In this document: piece by piece, positions 1-6,723 of the stretch
How positions within the stretch are numbered: position 1 is the first letter of the stretch
How the letters are laid out: every line of letters starts with the position of its first letter
Source of the DNA: Paracoccaceae bacterium
GTDB taxonomy: Bacteria > Pseudomonadota > Alphaproteobacteria > Rhodobacterales > Rhodobacteraceae
Assembly (NCBI GenBank): GCA_009922885.1
Contig: RFUP01000070.1
Location: forward strand, 1 to 8,992
Reading direction: 5' to 3'
Length of the DNA stretch: 8,992 nucleotides
Program-made: the position numbers and the translations under genes
The notes under the pieces: model-generated
Database searches by the model: none
What the model was told of the DNA's origin: nothing
Seen by the model: the letters and a program-made list of their open reading frames with translations, nothing else

Positions 1-11
1 TAAGCTTGTAG

Positions 12-17
12 AAGGAG
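12..17 (+). promoter_or_regulatory. Ribosome binding site selecting the TTG start of phoH
   Basis: AAGGAG lies six bases before a TTG codon at 24. The first in-frame ATG is about 60 codons downstream, inside the conserved N-terminal domain and without a comparable Shine-Dalgarno. The TTG is therefore the best start. The bases before it (1-11) are too few to identify an upstream gene, although TAA at 1-3 could be its stop. Confidence 0.7.
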
Positions 18-23
18 ATCTGA

Positions 24-1046
24 TTGTCTGCCACAGTCCTTCCGCCCCCGCTCGCAGAGGCCATCCCCCTCAAGGAAGTGCGCCTCGAATTTCCGGACAA
101 CAGACTACTGATAGATCTTTGCGGCCAGTACGATCGAAACCTCGCTGCAATAGAGCAAAAACTGTCGGTTCAGATCCTGAGGCGTGGTAATCAACTGGCG
201 GTCATGGGCGAAGAGCCAGCCATCGCTGAGGCCAAGCTGGTGCTGGAATCACTCTACGAGCGTTTGGAAGCGGGCAAAGATCTGGAGACCGGCGACATAG
301 ATCGCGAACTCCGTATGGGAGCTTCGGAAAAGGGAACGGGGATTCAGCCGGGCGATCAACTTGAGATGTTCCGGGGCGGGCCGGTTGAGATCAAGACCCG
401 GCGCAAGCTGATTGAGCCGCGCACCGAAGCCCAGAAAGCCTATGTGCAAAACCTGTTCAAGCACGAGCTTTGCTTCGGCATAGGGCCCGCGGGCACGGGG
501 AAAACCTATCTCGCGGTCGCGGTCGGCGTCAGCATGTTTATCACGGGGCAAGTGGACAAGATCATTCTGTCGCGTCCGGCTGTCGAGGCGGGCGAAAAGC
601 TCGGTTATCTGCCGGGCGACATGAAGGAAAAAGTCGATCCCTATATGCAGCCGCTTTACGACGCGCTCAGTGATTGCCTGCCGGGCAAACAAGTGGCCAA
701 GTTGATCGAGGAAAAGCGCATCGAGATCGCGCCGCTGGCCTTCATGCGTGGCCGGACGCTTGCGAATGCTTTCATCGTTCTCGACGAAGCCCAGAACGCC
801 ACTTCGATGCAGATGAAGATGTTCCTCACGCGCCTTGGGGAGGGATCACGGATGGTGATTACAGGCGACCGGACCCAGATCGACCTCCCGCGCGGTGTCT
901 CTTCGGGGCTTGGGGATGCCGAACGGTTGTTGAAGTCGATCCCTGCGGTCAGCTTCAATTACTTCACTTCGAAAGATGTTGTCCGCCATCCTCTGGTCGC
1001 AGCGATCATCGAAGCCTACGAAGCAGACACACCGGCTATTGGCTAG
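24..1046 (+). CDS. phoH: PhoH family P-loop ATPase (PhoH-like / YbeZ type)
   Basis: This 340-residue protein has the usual length of the bacterial PhoH/YbeZ family, cytoplasmic NTPases linked to RNA metabolism and commonly encoded next to ybeY. The N-terminal 80 or so residues resemble the family's small KH-like nucleic-acid-binding region. The PhoH ATPase domain covers roughly 125-330. Walker A is GPAGTGKT at 154-161 and Walker B is FIVLDEAQ at 250-257; the MITGDRTQ segment further on is also typical. The start is TTG, chosen from the strong AAGGAG at 12-17. ybeY follows after 76 bases, and PhoH is thought to work with YbeY in RNA processing or ribosome maturation. That role is family knowledge; the exact substrate of this protein cannot be read from sequence. 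No key residue is missing. Confidence 0.95.
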   Translation: MSATVLPPPLAEAIPLKEVRLEFPDNRLLIDLCGQYDRNLAAIEQKLSVQILRRGNQLAVMGEEPAIAEAKLVLESLYERLEAGKDLETGDIDRELRMGASEKGTGIQPGDQLEMFRGGPVEIKTRRKLIEPRTEAQKAYVQNLFKHELCFGIGPAGTGKTYLAVAVGVSMFITGQVDKIILSRPAVEAGEKLGYLPGDMKEKVDPYMQPLYDALSDCLPGKQVAKLIEEKRIEIAPLAFMRGRTLANAFIVLDEAQNATSMQMKMFLTRLGEGSRMVITGDRTQIDLPRGVSSGLGDAERLLKSIPAVSFNYFTSKDVVRHPLVAAIIEAYEADTPAIG

Positions 1047-1060
1047 CTTGCTCACGTGTT

Positions 1061-1102
1061 GCATGGAAAAGAGCGTACAGGTTTCACTTTCGCTTTCCAT
1101 GC
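1061..1102 (+). other. Inverted repeat (hairpin) between phoH and ybeY
   Basis: GCATGGAAA at 1061-1069 is exactly complementary to TTTCCATGC at 1094-1102. After a three-base bulge, GCG (1073-1075) can also pair with CGC (1091-1093). The apical loop is about 15 bases. No T-run follows, so it does not look like a classical intrinsic terminator. The ybeY Shine-Dalgarno (AGAGG, 1113-1117) lies 11 bases downstream. An mRNA processing or stability element, or a partial attenuator, is possible but is inference. Confidence 0.55.
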
Positions 1103-1122
1103 GTGCCGCGTAAGAGGCCGGA

Positions 1123-1641
1123 ATGGCAGTAGAAACGATCATCGAGTGTGGCGCTTGGGACGAAGCGCATTTGGCAGAGTTGGCCGATAAGGCCTTTCAC
1201 GCTGTCTTGGCGCATTTCGATTTGGATAGCGACGAGATCGAAGCGGCCGTCATGGGCTGCGACGACGCCCGCATTGCCGAACTGAACACCGAATTTCGCG
1301 GTAAGCCTACGCCGACCAATGTGCTCTCGTGGCCATCCGAAGAGCGGGGCGCCGAGGAAGATGGCGAAGAGCCGTTCCTGCCGGAATTCGATCCCGAAGC
1401 CCCGTTCGGCCTTGAACTGGGCGATATCGCGATCGCCTATGAGACATGCCAGCGCGAAGCCGAGGCCCAGAACAAAAGCTTCGATGCACATGTTCTGCAC
1501 CTCTTGGTGCATGGAACCATGCATTTGCTTGGATTTGATCATGTGAGAGAAAAAGACGCTCACTTGATGGAAAGTATTGAAACCGAGATACTTGGCAAAA
1601 TGGGAATTGCAGACCCATATAGTGAGGATGACGGGAAATAA
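1123..1641 (+). CDS. ybeY: Endoribonuclease YbeY (rRNA maturation factor)
   Basis: This 172-residue protein belongs to the UPF0054/YbeY metalloendoribonuclease family, which matures the 3' end of 16S rRNA and supports 70S quality control. The diagnostic zinc motif HGxxHLxGxDH is intact at 130-140, with ligands H130, H134 and H140. The preceding segment (about 60-70, with RGKPTPTNVLSW) is the conserved strand before the active site. The ATG at 1123 has AGAGG five bases upstream. An acidic insertion (about 75-95, rich in E and D) lies between that strand and the catalytic helix, as is common in alphaproteobacteria. It sits between phoH and corC in a conserved cluster. Confidence is high because the active-site signature is complete. 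Confidence 0.96.
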   Translation: MAVETIIECGAWDEAHLAELADKAFHAVLAHFDLDSDEIEAAVMGCDDARIAELNTEFRGKPTPTNVLSWPSEERGAEEDGEEPFLPEFDPEAPFGLELGDIAIAYETCQREAEAQNKSFDAHVLHLLVHGTMHLLGFDHVREKDAHLMESIETEILGKMGIADPYSEDDGK

Positions 1642-1665
1642 CTCCCGCCAATACGGAAAGGGATC

Positions 1666-2562
1666 ATGGGCGACAGCATTGACGGTTCTTCGGCGGCGCA
1701 ACGCGCGCAACCAGAAGACACTTCGGAGAGTTCGCGGCAGGGTGGATTTTTTCGCCGCATTATCGGGGCTCTGAGCCCATCAGATACGGGCGAGGCCGTT
1801 CCAACGCCGCAACCACGATTGGGTGCGCCTATCGCGTCACATGGCATCGGCAACCTGCGCCGGATGCGAGTTGAGGATGTTGCGATCCCGAAGGCAGACA
1901 TTGTCGCCGTGCCGATGGGCATCTCCAAGGAAGAATTGGTCGAAGTGTTTCGCGAAAGCGGCCTGACACGTTTGCCGGTTTACAAAGGCACGTTGGATAG
2001 TCCGCAAGGCTTGGTGCACCTCAAGGACTTTGCGTTGAAGCATGGCTTCAATTCAGCGAATGGCACAAGGTTCACCCTTAAATCCATGCTGAGGCCGTTG
2101 CTTTTTGTGCCGCCGTCCATGTCTATCGGGGTGCTCTTGCAGAAGATGCAGAGCGAACGCCGACACATGGCGCTGGTCATTGATGAATACGGTGGTGTCG
2201 ACGGACTGGTAACCATCGAAGACCTGATCGAACAGGTCATCGGTGAAATCGAGGACGAACACGATACCGAAGACGACAGCTACTGGAGCGAAGAAAAGCC
2301 CGGTCAGTGGCTTGCTTTGGCAAAGACCCCTCTGGAAGAGTTCGAAGCCGAGATCGGGCATTCTCTAACGGAACATGAGGATGTCGATGAAGAAGAAATC
2401 GACACCCTCGGGGGGCTCGTATTCATGCTGGCGGGCCGCGTGCCTGCGCGTGGCGAGGTGGTCAAACACCCGTCAGGCCCTGAGTTCGAGGTAGTGGACG
2501 CCGATCCCCGTCGGATCAAGCGATTGCGCGTGCGTCTGAACGGTGCAAGGGATGCCGCCTGA
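1666..2562 (+). CDS. corC: CorC/TlyC-type CBS-domain protein (hemolysin-like family)
   Basis: This 298-residue soluble protein has a tandem CBS (Bateman) module followed by a CorC_HlyC domain. The first CBS lies about 66-125 and the second about 143-195, with the typical HMALVIDEYGG and GLVTIEDLIEQVIGEI segments. The C-terminal transporter-associated domain spans about 210-292. It lacks the N-terminal DUF21 membrane domain, so it matches the short CorC form rather than the integral HlyC/CNNM form. Families of this type are linked to magnesium/cobalt efflux and CBS domains bind adenine nucleotides. The 'hemolysin' label is historical and not supported here. The ATG at 1666 has GGAAAGGG at 1655-1662, 24 bases after the ybeY stop. 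The 3' end overlaps the lnt start, implying translational coupling. The transport role is inferred from family. Confidence 0.9.
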   Translation: MGDSIDGSSAAQRAQPEDTSESSRQGGFFRRIIGALSPSDTGEAVPTPQPRLGAPIASHGIGNLRRMRVEDVAIPKADIVAVPMGISKEELVEVFRESGLTRLPVYKGTLDSPQGLVHLKDFALKHGFNSANGTRFTLKSMLRPLLFVPPSMSIGVLLQKMQSERRHMALVIDEYGGVDGLVTIEDLIEQVIGEIEDEHDTEDDSYWSEEKPGQWLALAKTPLEEFEAEIGHSLTEHEDVDEEEIDTLGGLVFMLAGRVPARGEVVKHPSGPEFEVVDADPRRIKRLRVRLNGARDAA

Positions 2563-4060
2563 GCGGCTGCGCCTTCCCAGTGGGGGCGCGCAGCGTTTTG
2601 GGTTGGCAGGGATCGCGGGCGCTTTGGCCGCGCTCGGCCAAGCGCCTTTGATCTGGGTACCAGCGCTGTTCGCCGGATTAGCCTTGGCGATCTGGCTTTG
2701 GGCGAGCGCCGAACATCCAAAAAAAGCGGCCCTGATTGGCTGGGCATTCGGTGTCGGGCATTTCGCCGTCGCTCTCCTTTGGATCGTAGAACCCTTCATG
2801 ATCGAGCCGGAAATCTACGGCTGGATGGCGCCTTTTGCTTTGGTGTTCATGGCAGCGGGGCTTGCTCTTTTCTGGGGCGGTGCGTTCGCCTTGGCCCGGT
2901 GGATCGCCCCCCGAAATGGCGCGGTGCCTGCCCTCGTTCTGGCCAGTAGCCTCGCGGGGGCGGAACTGCTTCGTGCTTATGTGTTCACAGGCTTCCCATG
3001 GGCCATGCCGGTGCATGGGCTGATCGGTGGATGGATGGCCCAAACCACAGCCCTTTGGGGTGTGCATGGGCTGCAATGGCTATTGATGAGCCTCGTCGCG
3101 CTGCTTGTGCTTACACGGTCAGGGCTCTTGAAGGCACTTTGCGTTGCATCGCTGGCTCTGTTTCTAGTCCCACTTCCGGCTTCAACGGAAAAACCCGGCC
3201 TAGACGCCCCTGTGGTGCGCCTTATCCAGCCCAATGCCACGCAAAAGCTGAAGTGGGACCCCGAAATGGCCCGCACCTTCTTCGACAGGCAGGTGCGCTT
3301 TAGCGCAGAAGGCAGTGCCTCGGGCAGGCAGCGCCCCGATCTGATCGTCTGGCCGGAAACCGCCGTGCCGATTCTGCTGGAAGATGCGGATGAGATGCTG
3401 GCCTATATCGGGCATGCTGCGGGAGCGCCTGTGTTGCTGGGTATTCAGCGCTACGAAGGGATGCGCTTGATGAATTCCGCCGTGCTCCTTGGCCCCGATG
3501 GTAAACAGCGCGCGCTCTACGACAAGCACCACTTGGTGCCCTTTGGCGAATACGTGCCCTTCGGTGACTTCATGGCGCGCTTCGGGATTTACGGCTTCGC
3601 GGCGTCGGAAGGGCAGGGGTATTCGGGCGGGCCGGGGCCTGCCTTGATGGATTTCGGGCCGCGCCTTGGGATGGGGCTGCCGCTGATCTGCTATGAGGCG
3701 GTGTTCGCGCAGGATGTCAACGCAGCGCCCGCCCGCCCGGATTTCCTTGTGCAGATCACCAACGATGGCTGGTTCGGCGAGATTTCCGGCCCCTATCAGC
3801 ACCTCGTACAAGCACGGTTTCGCGCCATCGAGCAGGGCCTGCCGATGGTGAGGGTAGCCAATACGGGCGTTTCGGCCATGATCGACGCCGAAGGGCGTGT
3901 GACGGCGGAAATCGCACTCAACACGGCTGGATGGATTGACGCGCCGCTTCCTGCGGCCAAACCTGAAACGCTTTACGCCCGCATCGGCGACGCACCTGTT
4001 GCATTCCTGATTCTCTTTTCGCTCATCTCGGCCCTAGGTCTAAGGCGGCGATTGACCTAA
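2543..4060 (+). CDS. lnt: Apolipoprotein N-acyltransferase
   Basis: Lnt adds the third acyl chain to the N-terminal cysteine of diacylated lipoproteins in the inner membrane. The protein (505 residues from GTG) has the expected layout: about six hydrophobic helices within residues 20-212, a nitrilase-like periplasmic domain about 222-470, and a last membrane helix about 484-500. The catalytic Glu-Lys-Cys triad is present as E272 (VWPETAVP), K328 (YDKHHLVPFGEYVPF) and C383 (LICYEAVF). The start is uncertain: GTG at 2543 or ATG at 2552 (three residues shorter). Both overlap the corC end (stop at 2560-2562) and neither has a well-spaced Shine-Dalgarno, so translation probably depends on coupling to corC. 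The stop lies in a small hairpin just before the metK leader. Confidence 0.96.
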   Translation: MQGMPPERLRLPSGGAQRFGLAGIAGALAALGQAPLIWVPALFAGLALAIWLWASAEHPKKAALIGWAFGVGHFAVALLWIVEPFMIEPEIYGWMAPFALVFMAAGLALFWGGAFALARWIAPRNGAVPALVLASSLAGAELLRAYVFTGFPWAMPVHGLIGGWMAQTTALWGVHGLQWLLMSLVALLVLTRSGLLKALCVASLALFLVPLPASTEKPGLDAPVVRLIQPNATQKLKWDPEMARTFFDRQVRFSAEGSASGRQRPDLIVWPETAVPILLEDADEMLAYIGHAAGAPVLLGIQRYEGMRLMNSAVLLGPDGKQRALYDKHHLVPFGEYVPFGDFMARFGIYGFAASEGQGYSGGPGPALMDFGPRLGMGLPLICYEAVFAQDVNAAPARPDFLVQITNDGWFGEISGPYQHLVQARFRAIEQGLPMVRVANTGVSAMIDAEGRVTAEIALNTAGWIDAPLPAAKPETLYARIGDAPVAFLILFSLISALGLRRRLT

Positions 4061-4078
4061 GCCGTTAGGAGGCATAAC
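4052..4078 (+). promoter_or_regulatory. Possible metK promoter overlapping the lnt stop
   Basis: TTGACC at 4052-4057 is a good -35-like element and CATAAC at 4073-4078 a fair -10-like element, four of six matching TATAAT. The 15-base spacer is short, which weakens the call. A start about seven bases later (near 4085) would place the 5' end immediately before the riboswitch stem, as expected for this small RNA class. This is inference from sequence only. Confidence 0.3.
4056..4069 (+). other. Small hairpin spanning the lnt stop codon
   Basis: CCTAA (4056-4060, including the TAA stop) pairs with TTAGG (4065-4069) around a GCCG loop. There is also an alternative pairing of TAGGTC (4035-4040) with GACCTA (4054-4059). 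No T-run follows, so termination is unlikely. It could simply reflect chance complementarity. Confidence 0.3.
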
Positions 4079-4087
4079 GAGTCCCAA

Positions 4088-4136
4088 ACCCTGCCACAAC
4101 GGCTTCCTGGCGTGGCAGGTTAACCCCAATGGAGCG
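4088..4136 (+). ncRNA. SAM/SAH riboswitch controlling metK translation
   Basis: The stem CTGCCAC (4091-4097) pairs perfectly with GTGGCAG (4112-4118) and encloses a loop, AACGGCTTCCTGGC (4098-4111). As recalled, this loop is the conserved loop of the Rhodobacterales SAM/SAH riboswitch. After a nine-base linker comes AATGGAGCG (4128-4136), the conserved 3' strand. TTCC (4104-4107) can pair with GGAG (4131-4134) as an H-type pseudoknot. That same GGAG is the metK Shine-Dalgarno, eight bases before the ATG at 4143. Binding of S-adenosylmethionine (or S-adenosylhomocysteine) should stabilise the pseudoknot and hide the ribosome binding site, giving product feedback. The sequence, position and downstream gene all agree; ligand action is taken from family knowledge. 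Confidence 0.93.
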
Positions 4137-4142
4137 CCTTTC

Positions 4143-5309
4143 ATGTCCAGACAAAATTACATTTTCACCTCGGAATCCGTGTCCGAGGGGCATCCCGACA
4201 AGGTTTGCGACCGTATTTCCGATGCCGTTCTTGATGCCTTCCTGCGCGAAGAGCCGAATGCACGCGTGGCTTGCGAAACCTTTGCCACGACCAACCGCGT
4301 GGTTGTTGGCGGTGAGGTCGGTCTTTCGTCGAAAGAAAAGACCAAGGCGATGATGGATCAGGTCGAAGGTATCGTGCGCGAATGCGTGCGTGACATCGGC
4401 TATGAGCAGAAGAAATTCCACTGGGAAAAGATCCGCGTGCATAACTACCTGCACCAGCAATCCGCCCACATCGCTCAGGGTGTGGACCGTGACGGGGCAG
4501 GCGATCAGGGCATCATGTTCGGTTACGCCACCACCGAAACGCCCGAGTTGATGCCGGCTCCGATCCAGTATTCCCACGCGATCCTGCGCCGCCTTGCCGA
4601 AGTGCGGAAGAACGGCACCGAGCCGACGCTCGGGCCGGATGCGAAGTCGCAGATCTCGTTGCGCTATGTGGATGGCAAGCCTGTGGAAGTGACCTCCATC
4701 GTGCTTTCCACGCAGCATGCGTTCAAGCGCCAAACCTCCAAGGTGATCCGCGGGATCGTCGAGCCCTATATCCGCGAAATCCTGCCCGAGGGCTGGATTA
4801 CCAAGAAAACCGAGTGGCACGTGAACCCCACGGGAACTTTCGTGATCGGCGGCCCCGACGGCGACGCGGGCCTCACCGGGCGCAAGATCATCGTGGATAC
4901 CTACGGCGGCGCGGCTCCGCATGGCGGCGGTGCGTTCTCGGGTAAAGATCCGACGAAGGTTGACCGTTCGGCGGCTTATGCTGCGCGTTATCTGGCCAAG
5001 AACGTCGTTGCGGCGGGCCTTGCAGAGCGTTGCACCATTCAGGTGTCCTATGCGATCGGTGTGGCGAAGCCCCTGTCGATTTACGTAGATACCCATGGCA
5101 CCGGTTCGGCCGATGCGGCGGCAATCGAAGCCGCGATCCCGAAGGTGATGGACCTCACCCCGCGCGGCATTCGGGAAACGTTGCAACTCAACCGCCCGAT
5201 CTACCAGCGCACGGCGGCTTACGGCCACTTCGGCCGCGCACCGGAAGCGGATGGCGGGTTCTCGTGGGAAAAAACGGACCTCGTGGAGGCCCTGAAAAAG
5301 GCGCTCTGA
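4143..5309 (+). CDS. metK: S-adenosylmethionine synthetase
   Basis: The enzyme makes S-adenosylmethionine from methionine and ATP in the cytoplasm. At 388 residues it has the family length and its three-domain fold is fully covered. Hallmarks are ESVSEGHPDK near the N terminus (11-20, with active-site H17), the GAGDQGIMFGYA signature (118-129), and the glycine-rich GGGAFSGKDPTKVDRS loop (261-276). The ATG at 4143 follows GGAG at 4131-4134, which lies inside the SAM/SAH riboswitch, so expression is predicted to fall when SAM is abundant. The stop TGA shares its last base with the ATG of the next gene, giving a two-gene translationally coupled unit. No anomalies are seen. Confidence 0.98.
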   Translation: MSRQNYIFTSESVSEGHPDKVCDRISDAVLDAFLREEPNARVACETFATTNRVVVGGEVGLSSKEKTKAMMDQVEGIVRECVRDIGYEQKKFHWEKIRVHNYLHQQSAHIAQGVDRDGAGDQGIMFGYATTETPELMPAPIQYSHAILRRLAEVRKNGTEPTLGPDAKSQISLRYVDGKPVEVTSIVLSTQHAFKRQTSKVIRGIVEPYIREILPEGWITKKTEWHVNPTGTFVIGGPDGDAGLTGRKIIVDTYGGAAPHGGGAFSGKDPTKVDRSAAYAARYLAKNVVAAGLAERCTIQVSYAIGVAKPLSIYVDTHGTGSADAAAIEAAIPKVMDLTPRGIRETLQLNRPIYQRTAAYGHFGRAPEADGGFSWEKTDLVEALKKAL

Positions 5310-5797
5310 TGCGGTTTCTCGCACGGATTTTCGGAAGGGGCGGGCGCGGGGCAACTGCGCCCGCCCCTTTGCTTTCGGCCACTGAAACCGAATTGCGCCG
5401 CCAAGAGGCGATGGCCCGTTGGCAGGAGGAGAAACACCGTTTGGGGGGCGTCTCGCCGCGCCATATCACGCGGCGCGATGTGGCGATGGCGCTGCGGCAA
5501 GCGGGGTGGAACCGTGAGATCCGCGAAGGCGAGGCGCTGCATTTACGAACCAGCGGGGGGAGCGAATGGCAGGTGCGGATTTCGCTGCGGGGAAATTCGG
5601 AGACAACGGTTTTTCCACCAACCCAACTGCTGGAACTGCACGGAAGCCTGATTGCGGCAGGTGCTGAGGGCACGGAAGTTCATTTGCCAATCGTGCGGGC
5701 ACAAGGGTTCTACCTGACAGAACAAGATATCTCGGCGGCGATTTCCGAGATGGAGGTGGCCTTTCAGCGGATGCAGGGCATCGATCCCGCTCCCTGA
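5309..5797 (+). CDS. Uncharacterised protein translationally coupled to metK
   Basis: I do not recognise the family of this 162-residue protein. The start ATG overlaps the metK TGA by one base (TGATG), with AAAAAGG seven bases upstream, which fits coupled translation. The same frame stays open upstream inside metK, but coding there belongs to metK. Visible features are a short basic, amphipathic-looking N terminus (MRFLARIFGRGGRG) and an Ala/Pro linker (15-23). A charged helix follows (about 25-45, rich in R, E and Q). After it comes a mixed alpha/beta region with alternating hydrophobic strands (about 75-93 and 122-136) and a C-terminal helix (138-156). There is no signal peptide, membrane segment, cysteine or metal motif. 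The coupling suggests co-regulation by the riboswitch, perhaps with a role linked to SAM use, but no function can be assigned. Confidence 0.85.
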   Translation: MRFLARIFGRGGRGATAPAPLLSATETELRRQEAMARWQEEKHRLGGVSPRHITRRDVAMALRQAGWNREIREGEALHLRTSGGSEWQVRISLRGNSETTVFPPTQLLELHGSLIAAGAEGTEVHLPIVRAQGFYLTEQDISAAISEMEVAFQRMQGIDPAP

Positions 5798-5807
5798 CAT
5801 GTGGAAA

Positions 5808-5868
5808 TCCTCATACTCGCCGCTCTTGTGCCGTGGCAGGCGGCGGAGGATGATGCGGCTGTGTTTTT
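5808..5868 (+). terminator. Hairpin region after the metK unit, possible terminator
   Basis: CGCCGC (5818-5823) pairs with GCGGCG (5840-5845). The stem can be extended by TCCTC (5808-5812) with GAGGA (5846-5850) across a five-base bulge. A T-run (5864-5868) follows, but 13 bases beyond the stem. An alternative fold pairs GCCGC (5819-5823) with GCGGC (5855-5859), placing the T-run closer. It could end the riboswitch-controlled transcript, but spacing is poor. Confidence 0.35.
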
Positions 5869-5882
5869 AAAGCTCTTTTGTC

Positions 5883-6704
5883 ATGCGGTTGTTCCAAGCC
5901 ATTTTTCTGTTTCTCAGCATTTCTGGCTGCCTACCTTCTGATGGTCATCTGACAGCGCTTTCAGCGCTCCCGCCAGGCGTGCCCTGTGCCGGGGGCGGCA
6001 GTGGTGCTTGCTTCTTCCGCAATGCACCCGTGAGGCTGGCAAAAGAGGCGCGGCACTTGCCATCGCGCAGTTTGCCGTTCTTTCCGACCATCGAGCCGCT
6101 TCTCTTTGTCGACGGCGCGCGTCGGAACTGGGAGGCCCCCGTCGGTACTTTGACGGATGGCGCCTCAATTCCGATCCTCTTCGTGCCGCTCCTGGGCAAT
6201 CCCCGTTCGTCGCAATTCCTTAATGCAGGCACTCTGCACGATGCCTATTGCGGTGTTGGAAACGAGGCTGGCCTGCGTTTCCACGGCGATACGTGGCAGA
6301 ACGTGCACATCATGTTCTACGACGCGCTTACTGTGGCGGGGGTGCCCAAAACCAAGGCGCAGATCATGTTCTCGGCGGTGTGGCTCGGTGGGCCGCGCTG
6401 GGAGGAGGCGGGGCGTGGCTTGGAGCAGGTGCCGGAACAGGTGCTGGTGCAGGCCTTCCAGTCGGTGCAGGCCTATATCGAAAGCGATAGCCCGGAGTTT
6501 GCCGAACTGCTCCGGTTTCTGGAAGAGCTAGAGCGCACAAGGCTTGCGCCGTTCCGGAACGGGATCGCGGCGCAATGGGGCGATCCTCCGCCTGCGGTGC
6601 CTGTGGCTGCGCCTGTGCCACCTGCGGGTGGTGGCGTTGGGCCGGTTGCTGGTGGCGACGGCGCATCAGGGGCGGTTGCTGCACGGATTGCGTCAGCGCG
6701 GTAG
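5883..6704 (+). CDS. DUF1353 domain predicted lipoprotein
   Basis: The 273-residue product starts with a short basic-hydrophobic signal sequence ending in a lipobox, ISGC, with C16 as predicted lipidation site. It would therefore be anchored to a membrane facing the periplasm. Residues about 70-173 match the DUF1353 family as I know it: a VGTLTDGASIP segment (87-97), then a TLHDAYC segment with H119 and D120, then a WQNVHIMFYDAL helix and a short hydrophobic WLGGPRW segment. DUF1353 is common in phages and bacteria and has no established activity. The tail from about 234 is low complexity (Pro, Ala, Val, Gly). No clear Shine-Dalgarno precedes the ATG at 5883, so the start rests on the signal peptide. 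trmB begins 19 bases after the stop. Lnt, encoded upstream, would be expected to N-acylate it. Confidence 0.8.
   Translation: MRLFQAIFLFLSISGCLPSDGHLTALSALPPGVPCAGGGSGACFFRNAPVRLAKEARHLPSRSLPFFPTIEPLLFVDGARRNWEAPVGTLTDGASIPILFVPLLGNPRSSQFLNAGTLHDAYCGVGNEAGLRFHGDTWQNVHIMFYDALTVAGVPKTKAQIMFSAVWLGGPRWEEAGRGLEQVPEQVLVQAFQSVQAYIESDSPEFAELLRFLEELERTRLAPFRNGIAAQWGDPPPAVPVAAPVPPAGGGVGPVAGGDGASGAVAARIASAR
6588..6665 (+). repeat. Low-complexity GC-rich stretch encoding a Pro/Val/Ala/Gly tail
   Basis: The 3' end of the DUF1353 gene contains imperfect short repeats built on GCCTGTG and GGTGGTGGCG-like units. They encode alternating PAVPVAAPVPP and GGGVGPVAGG. The stretch lies inside an intact reading frame and is probably a disordered tail that can vary in length. 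Confidence 0.45.
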
Positions 6705-6723
6705 CTGGGCTAGGAGGCCGCGC

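Noticed and set aside
5030..5308. Upstream extension of the metK-coupled frame to give a 255-aa protein
   Set aside because: This stretch is fully inside metK in another frame and its translation looks like a shadow; the ATG at 5309 with AAAAAGG fits better.
4065..5354. Long minus-strand open frame (429 aa) opposite metK
   Set aside because: It mirrors the codons of metK, which has all its family motifs; the product has Arg/His-rich shadow composition and no recognisable domain.
5853..5870. Tiny leader ORF (MRLCF) after GGAGG upstream of the DUF1353 gene
   Set aside because: The GGAGG is too close to the ATG and five codons with no regulatory amino-acid run give no support.
6544..6723. Upstream extension of trmB to a 299-aa protein
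   Set aside because: It overlaps the DUF1353 coding region, and the AGGAGG before ATG 6724 plus the family N terminus point to the shorter form.
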